Assembly: GCA_011050085.1 (NCBI GenBank)
Contig: DRGL01000020.1
Coordinates: 1 to 38,854 of the forward strand
Origin: Pricia antarctica
Lineage (GTDB): Bacteria; Bacteroidota; Bacteroidia; Flavobacteriales; Flavobacteriaceae
Direction: 5' to 3'
Length of the DNA: 38,854 nt
Shown here: positions 16,926 to 25,144 of the stretch, in pieces
Position numbering within the stretch: position 1 is the stretch's first letter
Layout of the letters: each line of letters opens with the position of its first letter
Notes under the pieces: model-generated
Told to the model about the DNA's origin: nothing
The model's input: the letters and a program-made list of their open reading frames with translations, nothing else
The model's database searches: none
Translations under genes and position numbers: made by a program

Positions 16926-17583
16926 TGTCCGTGCTTTCTTTGAGTTCTTTTATAGTCTCTGTAGGGTCATCGCTCTTGAAAATAAAACTACCGGATACCA
17001 GCACATCGGCACCGGCCTTGACCAATCTATGGGCATTTTCCGTTGTAACTCCGCCATCGATTTCAATCAACGCCTTTGATTTTCGGTTGGTTATCAGTTC
17101 TTTCAGCGCCCTTACTTTTTCGTACGTATTTTCTATAAAAGATTGGCCACCAAAACCGGGATTTACGCTCATTACCAAAACCACATCGATATCCTTTATA
17201 ACATCTTCCAAAAGTAAAATATTGGTATGTGGATTTAATGCCACTCCTGCTTTCATTCCTTCCGCTTTAATGGCCTGTAAAGTTCTGTGCAAATGGGTGC
17301 ACGCTTCATAGTGAACGGTAAGTATAGACGCACCCAGTTCTGCAAAAGTCTTAATGTATCGGTCGGGATCAACAATCATCAAATGCACATCTAGGGGTTT
17401 TGTGGCGTACTTGGCAATCGTTTTAACCACCGGCATTCCGTATGAAATATTAGGTACGAAAAGACCATCCATTATGTCTATATGATGCCAAGAAGCTTCG
17501 CTTTCATTCACCATTTCTATATCGCTCTGAAGATTGCCAAAATCGGCGGCGAGTAGGGAAGGGGCTATTTTAGTTTCACTCAT
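16912..17583 (-). CDS. rpe: Ribulose-phosphate 3-epimerase
   Basis: A 223-residue TIM barrel, the normal length. APSLLAADFG at the N-terminus, HHIDIMDGLFVPN with the metal-binding His and Asp, DVHLMI, VNPGFGGQ and IDGGV are the family signatures. The enzyme interconverts ribulose 5-phosphate and xylulose 5-phosphate in the pentose phosphate pathway. It is the first gene of a two-gene operon with ypdA. Since that pathway supplies NADPH, pairing with a NADPH-dependent reductase is sensible, but that link is inference. Confidence 0.97.
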   Translation of the reverse strand: MSETKIAPSLLAADFGNLQSDIEMVNESEASWHHIDIMDGLFVPNISYGMPVVKTIAKYATKPLDVHLMIVDPDRYIKTFAELGASILTVHYEACTHLHRTLQAIKAEGMKAGVALNPHTNILLLEDVIKDIDVVLVMSVNPGFGGQSFIENTYEKVRALKELITNRKSKALIEIDGGVTTENAHRLVKAGADVLVSGSFIFKSDDPTETIKELKESTDNEAF

Positions 17584-17604
17584 AAATTCATTCTAATTAC
17601 CTTG

Positions 17605-17612
17605 CAAAGGTA
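17605..17612 (-). promoter_or_regulatory. Probable -7 box for rpe-ypdA
   Basis: Read on the minus strand the sequence is TACCTTTG, an exact TAnnTTTG match, 21 bases before the rpe start. A possible but off-spaced TTG lies about 26 bases further upstream. Confidence 0.45.
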
Positions 17613-17771
17613 AGTAATCGCAGGCGTTTAGAATGTTCCAAGGAAATCTAAATGCCAATTATTCCAACGAGATGGCGTATTCTATAAATGATTGTTAAAG
17701 ATTATATATCAGAATATTGATATTGTATATTAAATTTTGAAACAGCGGCACAGCCTAAAAACTCTTTTTAT

Positions 17772-19607
17772 TTGGACAACAACGATACTAAAAATCACCT
17801 TCAACATCATTTAGATGATCTAAAGCCAGGCGGAAGAACAAGTATGAAGCTTCCTAAAGGCGGATTTCTATTTTTGGAGCATGATGTACCCTATATTATG
17901 GTATACCGAAAACAGAAAAAGGACAAAAGAACCTTGCGTTTGGCCAAAACTGCGGTTTCCTACCTCATTTTGGGAAGCGAATCCGAAACGGCTATTCATG
18001 ATTTTTTGGTGGAACTCCTAAATAAAATGGCGCAACGGTTCCGCACTTTTCTGATACTTGAAATTCGTGAGGGGGCTATGGATACTACGGAATTTAATAT
18101 TTCAAGCCCTTTTCAAAAACTATCTCCTACGCTGACCGCATTGGCTAATGGTCTTAAAAAGATAGAGGCACGCTATGGTGCCGAACTTTCTGCTAAAATT
18201 TCAGATGACAATAATAAAGTTATGGGTGAGACCGCCCGGCTTTTTAACGTTAATAATCTAAGATCTATTGGCGGTACTTGGATCGGAATCGAAGTACCGC
18301 CGGCCTATCGCGATGGAGAAGGCACAGAATTTCCAGTGTATTTCAGAAAATTCAGAACCGAATTTGCCAAGACTGTACAAGAGGCTCTTTTCGAATTTAT
18401 ACGCGTGCAAACTACTTCTAAAATCGCCAGTTATCATGCGTTGGGTAAAAGGGAAATTCATAAGGAAGTACTTAAGATAGACAAGAAAATTGCAGAAGTT
18501 CAAAACAGTTATTCCTTTCTATTGCTGGTCGCACCCATTAATATATCCGAATTAAAAAAGCGCTATTTTGATAAAGGATTCAAAGATATAGGCACGTATC
18601 ATTACCGCCTTTTGCCTATCGATCCAGATATTCTGAAACGGAAATTGTACAATCTCGATATCCATGAAATCGACGATCCGGCTTTGGCTTACATATATGA
18701 TGAGATACGTGAAGAGATCGATCATGAGCTTACGATGCTAAAGGAAAGAGGCTCGCAGAATTTTTTCTATAGTGGTATCCGAATGTACGGATCGGTCTCC
18801 AATGAACTCCTCGAGGAAGCCAAGGCTATTTTGGATAATATATCAGAAGAACCGACAGCGCTTCGACAACCGGTGATGAATGCCCACGATTTCGAAAGTT
18901 TGGCAGCCAAGGAGTTCGATTATTTCAGAAAGATGGCACCAGATTATAAAAGTAAGGTCCATATTCGAAAAGATGTAAATATCATGATGGTGGCCCAAGG
19001 TGAACTGTATCTTCCGGCAGATTATACGCTTACCGCAATGGAAGCCCAGGCTTTGATACAGCACGAAATAGGTACCCACGCTTTGACCTATTATAACGGC
19101 TCGCGACAACCATTGAGGCAAATGGCGGGCGGTTTGGCTGGCTATGACGCACTTCAAGAGGGTATTGCAGTTTTGGCCGAATACCTCGCCGGTGCCCTTG
19201 GTGCGAATCGGCTCCGTACGTTAGCGGGTAGGGTAGTAGCTGGTGACGCTTTGATTAAAGGTGCCAGTTTTGACGATATGTTCGGACTGTTACACACCGA
19301 TTATGGTTTTTCGAAAGACCGATCTTTTGACATCACTTCGCGTATGTTTCAAGGAGGAGGATTTTTAAAGGATATCGTCTATCTAAAGGGGTTGATCGAA
19401 TTGCGTAGTTATCTTTCGAATGGGGGTACGTTGGAACCCTTGCTCGCTGGAAAATTTGCCCTAAAGCATTTGGCAACGGTACAAGCTTTGACCAAACGTG
19501 GCCTGCTATACCCCCCGAAAATTAAACCTCGTTATTTGTTGAACGCTTCGTGCAATTCTAAACTTGAGGAATTTAAAAAGGGGATGCCACTCTATCAAAT
19601 GATTTGA
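17772..19607 (+). CDS. DUF1704 / QEGLA-motif zinc carboxypeptidase-like protein
   Basis: A 611-residue protein of the family labelled flavohemoglobin expression-modulating QEGLA motif protein (DUF1704). The zinc site is HEIGTH at 431-436 (HExxxH), with the third ligand probably Glu463 in QEGIA. Eukaryotic relatives (MATCAP) are tyrosine carboxypeptidases acting on tubulin tails. The bacterial substrate is unknown, and the flavohemoglobin label is historical. I start at a TTG (17772) because no ATG occurs before residue 25. An ATG start there (MKLPKGGFLF) would also keep the domain. It heads a plus-strand trio with an ATP-grasp ligase and a zinc deacylase. Confidence 0.85.
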   Translation: MDNNDTKNHLQHHLDDLKPGGRTSMKLPKGGFLFLEHDVPYIMVYRKQKKDKRTLRLAKTAVSYLILGSESETAIHDFLVELLNKMAQRFRTFLILEIREGAMDTTEFNISSPFQKLSPTLTALANGLKKIEARYGAELSAKISDDNNKVMGETARLFNVNNLRSIGGTWIGIEVPPAYRDGEGTEFPVYFRKFRTEFAKTVQEALFEFIRVQTTSKIASYHALGKREIHKEVLKIDKKIAEVQNSYSFLLLVAPINISELKKRYFDKGFKDIGTYHYRLLPIDPDILKRKLYNLDIHEIDDPALAYIYDEIREEIDHELTMLKERGSQNFFYSGIRMYGSVSNELLEEAKAILDNISEEPTALRQPVMNAHDFESLAAKEFDYFRKMAPDYKSKVHIRKDVNIMMVAQGELYLPADYTLTAMEAQALIQHEIGTHALTYYNGSRQPLRQMAGGLAGYDALQEGIAVLAEYLAGALGANRLRTLAGRVVAGDALIKGASFDDMFGLLHTDYGFSKDRSFDITSRMFQGGGFLKDIVYLKGLIELRSYLSNGGTLEPLLAGKFALKHLATVQALTKRGLLYPPKIKPRYLLNASCNSKLEEFKKGMPLYQMI

Positions 19608-19794
19608 TAAGATTTTCACTAAATTTTTTGACCTGAGCGACAGTTTCTAGTTTGGGCTTACATCATTTTCTTCTTTTTTATGCTAGCAATCAAACTTTCC
19701 GAAAATTCTATAAAGCAAAAAAAACTACGTAATGAGGTTATCGATATACGTTTTTATTAATAATCTACACGTTCAACGCTAAAGCACCCAGGAG

Positions 19795-20847
19795 ATGAAA
19801 ATTTGTTTTGTAATCAGTGATTTAAATAAAGAATATGCCGGCACTACGGTCGTAATGATTAAAAAGGCTTTCGAACGGGGTCACGAAACCTTTGTTATGG
19901 AAGTAGGGGGCTTCAATTTTGTACATGGATCTGCTGTAGATATCCGCTCCAAAAAAGTACCGAAATCATTGAAATATAATACGGCCAACGATTTTTTGAG
20001 CCAATTAAAAAGCGATACAGTCAAGTGGAAAACCTTCTCTTCCGATGAGCTCGATGTGCTATTTGTCAGGAATAATCCTACTGAAGAACCTATGAACCGA
20101 CATTGGGCCGAGCACTCCGGACTTGCATTCGCCAGGGCGATTCAGCAACAAGGCGTACTGGTATTGAACGATGCCAATGCTATGGCACATTCATTTATCG
20201 ATAAAATGTATTTTGAGGAACTGCCGATTGATATTAAACCCAAAAGCGTCATTACCCGCGACAAGCAGGTAATTCTTGACTTTTGGAAAGCATCCAAAAA
20301 AAATATAGTATTAAAACCTTTAGAGGGTTCGGGCGGACAAAGTATCTATCTTATGGGAAAAGATAAGCCCAATTTTGAACAAATTGTGAACTCATTACTT
20401 GATAAGGGTTATGTTATTGCCCAAGAATTTTTACCCGGAGTAAGCAAGGGCGATGTTCGCGTGCTGCTTATGAATGGAAAGATTTTAGAGAAAGACGGTG
20501 AACTAGGGCTTATACGCCGTGTAAATTCCGATAAGGATGAGTTCAGGAGTAATTTAGCTTTGGGGGGAAGAGCCGAAAAAGCGGAACTTACTCCTGAAAT
20601 TGAACGCATAGTAGCATTGACCGGCCCGAAGTTAATACGAGATGGTTTTTTCTTCGTAGGTCTTGACGTGGTCGATGACAAACTTATTGAAATCAATTGT
20701 ATGAGTCCCGGTGGATTGGCTTATACCGAAGAAATTGGTCTACCTGATTTTACAGATACGGTTATAGAATCTATTGAACGTAAAATCGAGTATAAAAAAT
20801 TGAACAAAAATGAACTTAGCAATACCGAATTGGCAACAATGGAGTAG
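19795..20847 (+). CDS. Glutathione-synthetase-like ATP-grasp ligase
   Basis: A 350-residue GshB-like protein. The N-terminal domain starts MKICFVISDLN. The ATP-grasp core includes LKPLEGSGGQSIYL (the glycine-rich loop), VLVLNDANAM and EINCMSPGG (metal-binding Glu and Asn near the end). Family members join a carboxylate to an amine using ATP. It may make glutathione, but no gshA is nearby, and its partners (a DUF1704 peptidase and an AstE/AspA deacylase) point rather to another peptide-like product. It lies 187 bases after the first and 52 bases before the third gene of the trio. Confidence 0.85.
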   Translation: MKICFVISDLNKEYAGTTVVMIKKAFERGHETFVMEVGGFNFVHGSAVDIRSKKVPKSLKYNTANDFLSQLKSDTVKWKTFSSDELDVLFVRNNPTEEPMNRHWAEHSGLAFARAIQQQGVLVLNDANAMAHSFIDKMYFEELPIDIKPKSVITRDKQVILDFWKASKKNIVLKPLEGSGGQSIYLMGKDKPNFEQIVNSLLDKGYVIAQEFLPGVSKGDVRVLLMNGKILEKDGELGLIRRVNSDKDEFRSNLALGGRAEKAELTPEIERIVALTGPKLIRDGFFFVGLDVVDDKLIEINCMSPGGLAYTEEIGLPDFTDTVIESIERKIEYKKLNKNELSNTELATME

Positions 20848-20899
20848 ATAAAACAATTCAAATTTCTACAGTAGGCATACATTAAAAAACATTCATATT

Positions 20900-21814
20900 T
20901 TGAATCAGAAGGATAAAAGAGTTATAGGCACATACGAAACTGGAAACGAGGGTCCGCTTCTTTTAGTTTCTGCTGGAATTCATGGTAATGAACCTAGTGG
21001 GGTTATTGCTTTACAAAAAGTGTTTACGAAATTAGAGGAAGAAAAACCTGAAATTTCGGGAAAGATTATCGGGGTATACGGTAATAAGGCCGCCTTAGCG
21101 AAAAAGGTGCGTTACATCGACGAAGACCTGAACCGAACTTGGACCGAAAAGAACGTTAATTCCAAAAAAACGGATACTAGCGAAAAGGACGAAATGTTCG
21201 ATATTATTGAGATTGTCAAGAAAAATACGTCAGCGGTGGATACCTCATATTTTTTGGATTGCCATACAACTTCTTCAGATAGTCTGCCTTACATTTCAGT
21301 GCAAGAAGTCGGTAATAATGATGCTTGGGCCCATCGTTTTCCTGTGTATATTATTCGTGGTTTTTCAGATATCGTTTCCGGCTGTATTGATCATTATTTA
21401 AGCCGTATAGGCATTACGGGCTTTGTTTTTGAGGGTGGACAACACGAAAGTAAAGATGCCATTGCGTATCACGAAGGAATGATTTGGCTAGCTTTGAAGC
21501 ATGCCTGTAATCTTGATTTGGAAAATCTTACGACGTATCCAAAGGCAGTGCTAAAGGTCGAAAGGCAAAAGGAACATCAAAAAACATTTGAAATAGTTCA
21601 TAGGCATAGTCTTGAAGATGGCGACAAATTTGAAATGGAAGGAGGTTATGAAAATTTTCAAGCTATTAAAAAAGGGGAGTTTTTAGCCACGCATAATGGT
21701 AAAAGGATTTTGAGTAGCTGGGATTCTTTTATATTTATGCCCCTCTATCAAGTACAGGGCAACGATGGATTTTTTGTAGTTGATGAAGTGGATGAAAAAA
21801 TTAGTAGCAGCTAA
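20900..21814 (+). CDS. Succinylglutamate desuccinylase/aspartoacylase family zinc hydrolase
   Basis: A 304-residue M14-like zinc amidohydrolase. The zinc ligands His28 and Glu31 are in GIHGNEPSG and His122 is in LDCHTTS. EDLNRTW carries the substrate-binding Asn-Arg pair, and FEGGQHES supplies the likely catalytic glutamate. Such enzymes remove an acyl or aminoacyl group from an amino acid. The start is TTG at 20900, because no ATG precedes the conserved core; the trio's first gene also seems to use TTG. No arginine catabolism genes (astA-D) are nearby, so AstE function is unlikely. The substrate is unknown. Confidence 0.85.
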   Translation: MNQKDKRVIGTYETGNEGPLLLVSAGIHGNEPSGVIALQKVFTKLEEEKPEISGKIIGVYGNKAALAKKVRYIDEDLNRTWTEKNVNSKKTDTSEKDEMFDIIEIVKKNTSAVDTSYFLDCHTTSSDSLPYISVQEVGNNDAWAHRFPVYIIRGFSDIVSGCIDHYLSRIGITGFVFEGGQHESKDAIAYHEGMIWLALKHACNLDLENLTTYPKAVLKVERQKEHQKTFEIVHRHSLEDGDKFEMEGGYENFQAIKKGEFLATHNGKRILSSWDSFIFMPLYQVQGNDGFFVVDEVDEKISSS

Positions 21815-21990
21815 CAGATTGTGGTAATAGAATGAATTAGATATTTTTTTGATGGCTTTTATCTAAAAATCCAAACCTCATGACCTAGAAACTAATGTTT
21901 TTTATCTAATTTATTAGTAGTATTCTGGAAGCTAGAGAGTTTCTCAGTAACTTCTCCCAGATTATGTTTTCTTCAAACTTAACTTAAAGG

Positions 21991-22461
21991 TCAATGTTCA
22001 GGTACGTGATTCGATAATCTTCGTAAACCCTCATAAACTGCGATACCTACGGCATTCGCTAGATTCAAACTGCGAATATGTTCGCTGTACATAGGAATCT
22101 TATATAATTTGGTAACATTCTTATCCGTTATAGTTTCCGCAAGTCCAAAAGATTCCTTTCCAAAAACTAGAAAAAGATTTTCTTCGTAGTCAATTGACCA
22201 ATAGTTTTGTTGAGCTCGACTCGAAAAAAAGACCATTTTTTCATCCCGATGTTTGGCGAAAAATGCTTCGCTATCCTCATAAATTGAAACGGATAAATGT
22301 TGCCAGTAATCCAATCCTGCGCGTTTTAGACGCTTGTCGCTTAACTCAAAGCCAAATGGTTTTATAAGATGTAAATGTGATCCGGTCGCTAAGGCCAAAC
22401 GTCCAATATTTCCAGTATTGTTAGGTATTTCAGGTTCGATGAGTACGATATTGAATGCCAT
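21991..22461 (-). CDS. trmL: tRNA (cytidine/uridine-34 2'-O)-methyltransferase TrmL
   Basis: A 156-residue SPOUT methyltransferase, normal length. IEPEIPNNTGNIGR (about 7-20) and HLIKPFGFEL are the family's N-terminal motifs. FGKESFGL and IPMYSEHIRSLNLANAVGIAVYE form the knotted SAM site. It methylates the ribose of base 34 in tRNA-Leu isoacceptors. The start codon overlaps the stop of the VF530-type gene by one base (TAATG), which implies translational coupling. Confidence 0.95.
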   Translation of the reverse strand: MAFNIVLIEPEIPNNTGNIGRLALATGSHLHLIKPFGFELSDKRLKRAGLDYWQHLSVSIYEDSEAFFAKHRDEKMVFFSSRAQQNYWSIDYEENLFLVFGKESFGLAETITDKNVTKLYKIPMYSEHIRSLNLANAVGIAVYEGLRRLSNHVPEH

Positions 22462-22691
22462 TACTTTTTAATGGATTTTAAGTATAATTTTTCTACTTTT
22501 TCTCTGGCCCAAGGTGTTTTCCTTAAAAATTTTAAAGATGATTTTATAGAGGGATTGCTTTTGAAACAATTGATATTAATGCAATCGGCGAGTTCCTCCC
22601 ACGTATATTTTTGAGAAAGAATTTCTAGAATATACGCCAGTTTTACACCATGTAACGGATTGTTGGGTTGGTTTTGTAAATCATTTTCCAT
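22461..22691 (-). CDS. VF530-family small DNA-binding-like protein
   Basis: A 76-residue protein of the VF530 (DUF2132) family. [32 protein letters not shown] and [16 protein letters not shown] are the family's core motifs. The structure of the Vibrio fischeri member suggested DNA binding, but no function has been shown as far as I know. I choose the ATG at 22691 since the conserved part begins soon after; an upstream ATG at 22745 would add 18 poorly supported residues. It is cotranscribed with trmL. Confidence 0.85.
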   Translation of the reverse strand: MENDLQNQPNNPLHGVKLAYILEILSQKYTWEELADCININCFKSNPSIKSSLKFLRKTPWAREKVEKLYLKSIKK

Positions 22692-22783
22692 AGGTATTAT
22701 AAAAATAGTTAAAGTGGTATTTGGTTTGGGGTGGAGTCTGGTCAAGATTAAAAAGGTATATGAAACCCATATATAAAATCAAA

Positions 22784-22808
22784 AAACTCCGGTAATCAGC
22801 CGGAGTTT
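22784..22808 (-). terminator. Rho-independent terminator of rpoD
   Basis: A nine-pair stem (22784-22792 with 22800-22808, arms AAACTCCGG/CCGGAGTTT) with a seven-base loop. On the minus strand it is followed by TTT then a T-rich tail. It lies about 130 bases after the rpoD stop and before the VF530-type gene. Confidence 0.8.
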
Positions 22809-22935
22809 ATTCATCAATCAAAAAACGAACAGTCATGATAAACTGTTGTTAACCTAAAATTACAATTAATATGCCAAATCACCAATTTAAGGATACTTTA
22901 ACTACTAGTAATTGTAACGTAATGCCAAGTTATTT

Positions 22936-23799
22936 TTAACCCAAATACGTTTTTAGTATTTTACTTCTCGAGGTATGTTTTAAGCGGCGGATTGCTTTTT
23001 CTTTAATCTGACGCACACGCTCACGGGTTAGATCGAAAGTTTCACCGATTTCTTCCAAGGTCATTGAATGCTGTCCCGCAAGTCCGAAATACAGACGTAC
23101 GACGTCAGCTTCCCTTGGAGTCAAGGTTTCTAATGAACGTTCGATTTCCACTCGCAATGATTCCTGTAGAAGTTCTCTATCGGGGTTCGGGGATTCACCA
23201 CTGCGAAGTACATCGTATAGGTTTGAATCTTCGCCATCGATAAGTGGTGCATCCATCGATACGTGTCGACCTGAATTCTTTAAGGATTGCTTTACGTCTT
23301 CAACCGTCATATCCAGTTCCTTGGCAATTTCTTCAGGGGATGGCATACGTTCATGTGCTTGCTCTAAAAATGCAAAGGTTTTGTTGATTTTATTGATAGA
23401 ACCGATTTTGTTCAAAGGCAAACGCACGATACGCGACTGCTCGGCCAAAGCCTGTAAAATAGATTGGCGAATCCACCAAACGGCGTATGATATAAATTTG
23501 AATCCGCGGGTTTCATCAAAACGTTGTGCCGCTTTGATTAATCCGAGATTGCCCTCATTAATTAAATCGGGCAGGGTAAGACCTTGATTCTGATATTGCT
23601 TAGCAACAGATACAACAAAACGAAGGTTTGCTTTGGTCAGTTTTTCAAGAGCGATTTGGTCGCCTTTCTTGATACGCTGTGCCAATTCGACTTCTTCGTC
23701 AGCAGTAATCAAATCAACTTTACCTATTTCCTGTAAGTATTTGTCCAATGATGCGGTCTCCCTATTGGTGACCTGTTTGGTAATCTTTAACTGTCTCAT
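22936..23799 (-). CDS. rpoD: Primary sigma factor RpoD/SigA
   Basis: A 287-residue sigma-70 protein of the short Bacteroidota type without region 1.1. Region 1.2 is at [20 protein letters not shown]. Region 2 includes [19 protein letters not shown], the [11 protein letters not shown] segment and [13 protein letters not shown]. Region 3 follows, and region 4 holds the helix-turn-helix ([20 protein letters not shown]) near the C-terminus. It directs RNA polymerase to the TAnnTTTG-type promoters seen in this window. It is monocistronic, with its own terminator. Confidence 0.96.
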   Translation of the reverse strand: MRQLKITKQVTNRETASLDKYLQEIGKVDLITADEEVELAQRIKKGDQIALEKLTKANLRFVVSVAKQYQNQGLTLPDLINEGNLGLIKAAQRFDETRGFKFISYAVWWIRQSILQALAEQSRIVRLPLNKIGSINKINKTFAFLEQAHERMPSPEEIAKELDMTVEDVKQSLKNSGRHVSMDAPLIDGEDSNLYDVLRSGESPNPDRELLQESLRVEIERSLETLTPREADVVRLYFGLAGQHSMTLEEIGETFDLTRERVRQIKEKAIRRLKHTSRSKILKTYLG

Positions 23800-24102
23800 C
23801 GCTAATTATCCTTTTCTAGTTAAGCTTCGATAAACCCGTTTAAATTCCAATTAAAACGTGCTCTTCGCATAAGCTGCATATACTTATACGTAAAAAAGTT
23901 CAAAATGTTACAATTGGGTTGAAAAAATTGAATTTAATGGATGAAATGCATGGCTATAATCGTTTCAACCGTATTAAAGGCGGTAATTAATTTGGAAAAA
24001 TTCCATCCTACCCTCAAAATAGTGAATAGACTTAATCGAGTAACAATTTAGTTACTTTGAGAAACGATTTTATCCTTTCATTATGCTTTTGTTGTACTAA
24101 AA
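23800..24102. other. Upstream region of rpoD, no gene seen
   Basis: About 300 AT-rich bases between the rpoD start and the IS left end. It should hold the rpoD promoter, but I find no clean TAnnTTTG box and no further gene. Confidence 0.5.
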
Positions 24103-24115
24103 TTTGTATATCCGT
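24103..24115 (+). repeat. IS left terminal inverted repeat
   Basis: TTTGTATATCCGT, the exact inverse of the right end at 25093-25105. Confidence 0.75.
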
Positions 24116-25033
24116 TTAATGTCCACTTGCCGTGATGCTCGCTATCACTAGCCTATCGAATATTCTTTCCCCGAAATACCTTCTGTTGAACTTGTAAACG
24201 AACTTGTTCAGGTACAGTTGAAGGTATTTGGCCTTGATCTTATAGTAGGTCCCGACAAAGTTCCGTTTGGCTTTGCTTATCGCGATATGTACCCATTTAA
24301 GGGTTTCCTTTATCGTGCGTCCGTCGGACTTTTCGCTTATATGTATGTCGACATAGTCGGCGATATTTACGTACGAGGTGCTCTTGTCCTTAAAGACGAT
24401 GGACTCTTCGTTATCGATCACTTTTTGGAGCGTCCGGTCGGTGCCCTGCATCCTATGATCAGTCAGGACCTTGGCCTTGAATTATCGGCACTGCCGCTGC
24501 ACCTTTCCCGTATCGATGTCCTCAAGGACGGTGCTCTCGGCCATGAACATTACATTGGCCTTCGTCTTGCTGCCGCGGCCATTTTTCTGTGTCGCATGGT
24601 CCTTCGCCGGGGCCTCTATCGTGAAATATCCCTCTTCCGCCTCGATCATCCCTTCCAGGGTGTAGCGGTCGTCCCTTTGGCCCATCGCCTTGCGGAGTTT
24701 GTGGACCATGGCCCATACGGGCTCGTAGCGCTTCAGCCCCAGCTGGCGCTGGATTTCTTTGCTCGAGAACCTTTTCTTGGTCGTGCTAAAGAGGAATATG
24801 GTCCTGTACCAGATCATGAAGCACAGTTTGGAACTCTCCATTATGGTGCCGCTGCGCAACGATATCCTTGCCTTGCAGGACCTGCACTGGTAGCTCCATT
24901 TGTTCCGGAGCCAATAGTGGTCGGTGCCCTGGCACCGATGGCAGGTCACGCCCTCTTTGTCGCGTTGCGCCTTGAAGTGTAATCGGCAACTTTTTTCGTC
25001 GGTAAAGTGCACCCCGAAAGAAAATATATCCAT
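24116..25033 (-). pseudogene. IS1595-family transposase with in-frame stop
   Basis: A 305-codon frame broken by TAA at codon 184 (24482-24484). Before it are a zinc ribbon (CHRC about 32-35, CRSC about 50-53) and the start of the DDE domain. After it the same frame continues as FKAKVLTDH, then KDKSTSYVNI, LKWVHIAISK and YLNKFVYKFNRR, all family motifs. It is a nonsense mutation, not a frameshift. The first catalytic block reads IEAEEGYF where the family usually has D-E, so the first Asp may be a Glu. Its stop codon lies in the left terminal repeat. Confidence 0.85.
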
Positions 25034-25092
25034 TTTTCAACTACTTTTGGTTCAATGAAATATACGGATATCCACCCGAATTAGGGATTTAT

Positions 25093-25105
25093 ACGGATAT
25101 ACAAA
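25093..25105 (-). repeat. IS right terminal inverted repeat
   Basis: Reverse complement of the left end at 24103-24115. A -7-like box for the next gene starts three bases outside it. Confidence 0.75.
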
Positions 25106-25107
25106 AT

Positions 25108-25115
25108 TACATTTG
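25108..25115 (+). promoter_or_regulatory. Possible -7 box of the lipoprotein toxin-like gene, at the IS edge
   Basis: TACATTTG fits TAnnTTTG exactly and lies 29 bases before the ATG at 25145. Any -33 element would have to lie inside the IS right end. Confidence 0.4.
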
Positions 25116-25144
25116 ACAATTATTAACTAAACAAATAAATCGTT

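Larger units (their letters stand above)
24103..25105 (-). mobile_element. IS1595-like insertion sequence, decayed
   Basis: About 1.0 kb bounded by inverted ends. TTTGTATATCCGT at 24103-24115 matches the reverse complement of 25093-25105 exactly, with further partial matches inward. The single gene is an IS1595-type transposase read on the minus strand, now broken. The right end holds a second ATACGGATAT at 25063-25072. I find no convincing 8-bp target duplication, so the insertion may be old. GC content is visibly higher than in the neighbours, suggesting a foreign origin. Confidence 0.85.

Noticed and set aside
24482-24484. Programmed frameshift or two-gene transposase
   Set aside because: The downstream part is in the same frame as the upstream part, so it is a stop codon in one frame rather than a slippery site, and no A-run motif is present.
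24218-24982. A 254-codon plus-strand frame across the IS
   Set aside because: It is the antisense shadow of the GC-rich transposase gene. The opposite strand carries clear IS1595 motifs (zinc ribbon, NRR helix) and this frame shows none.
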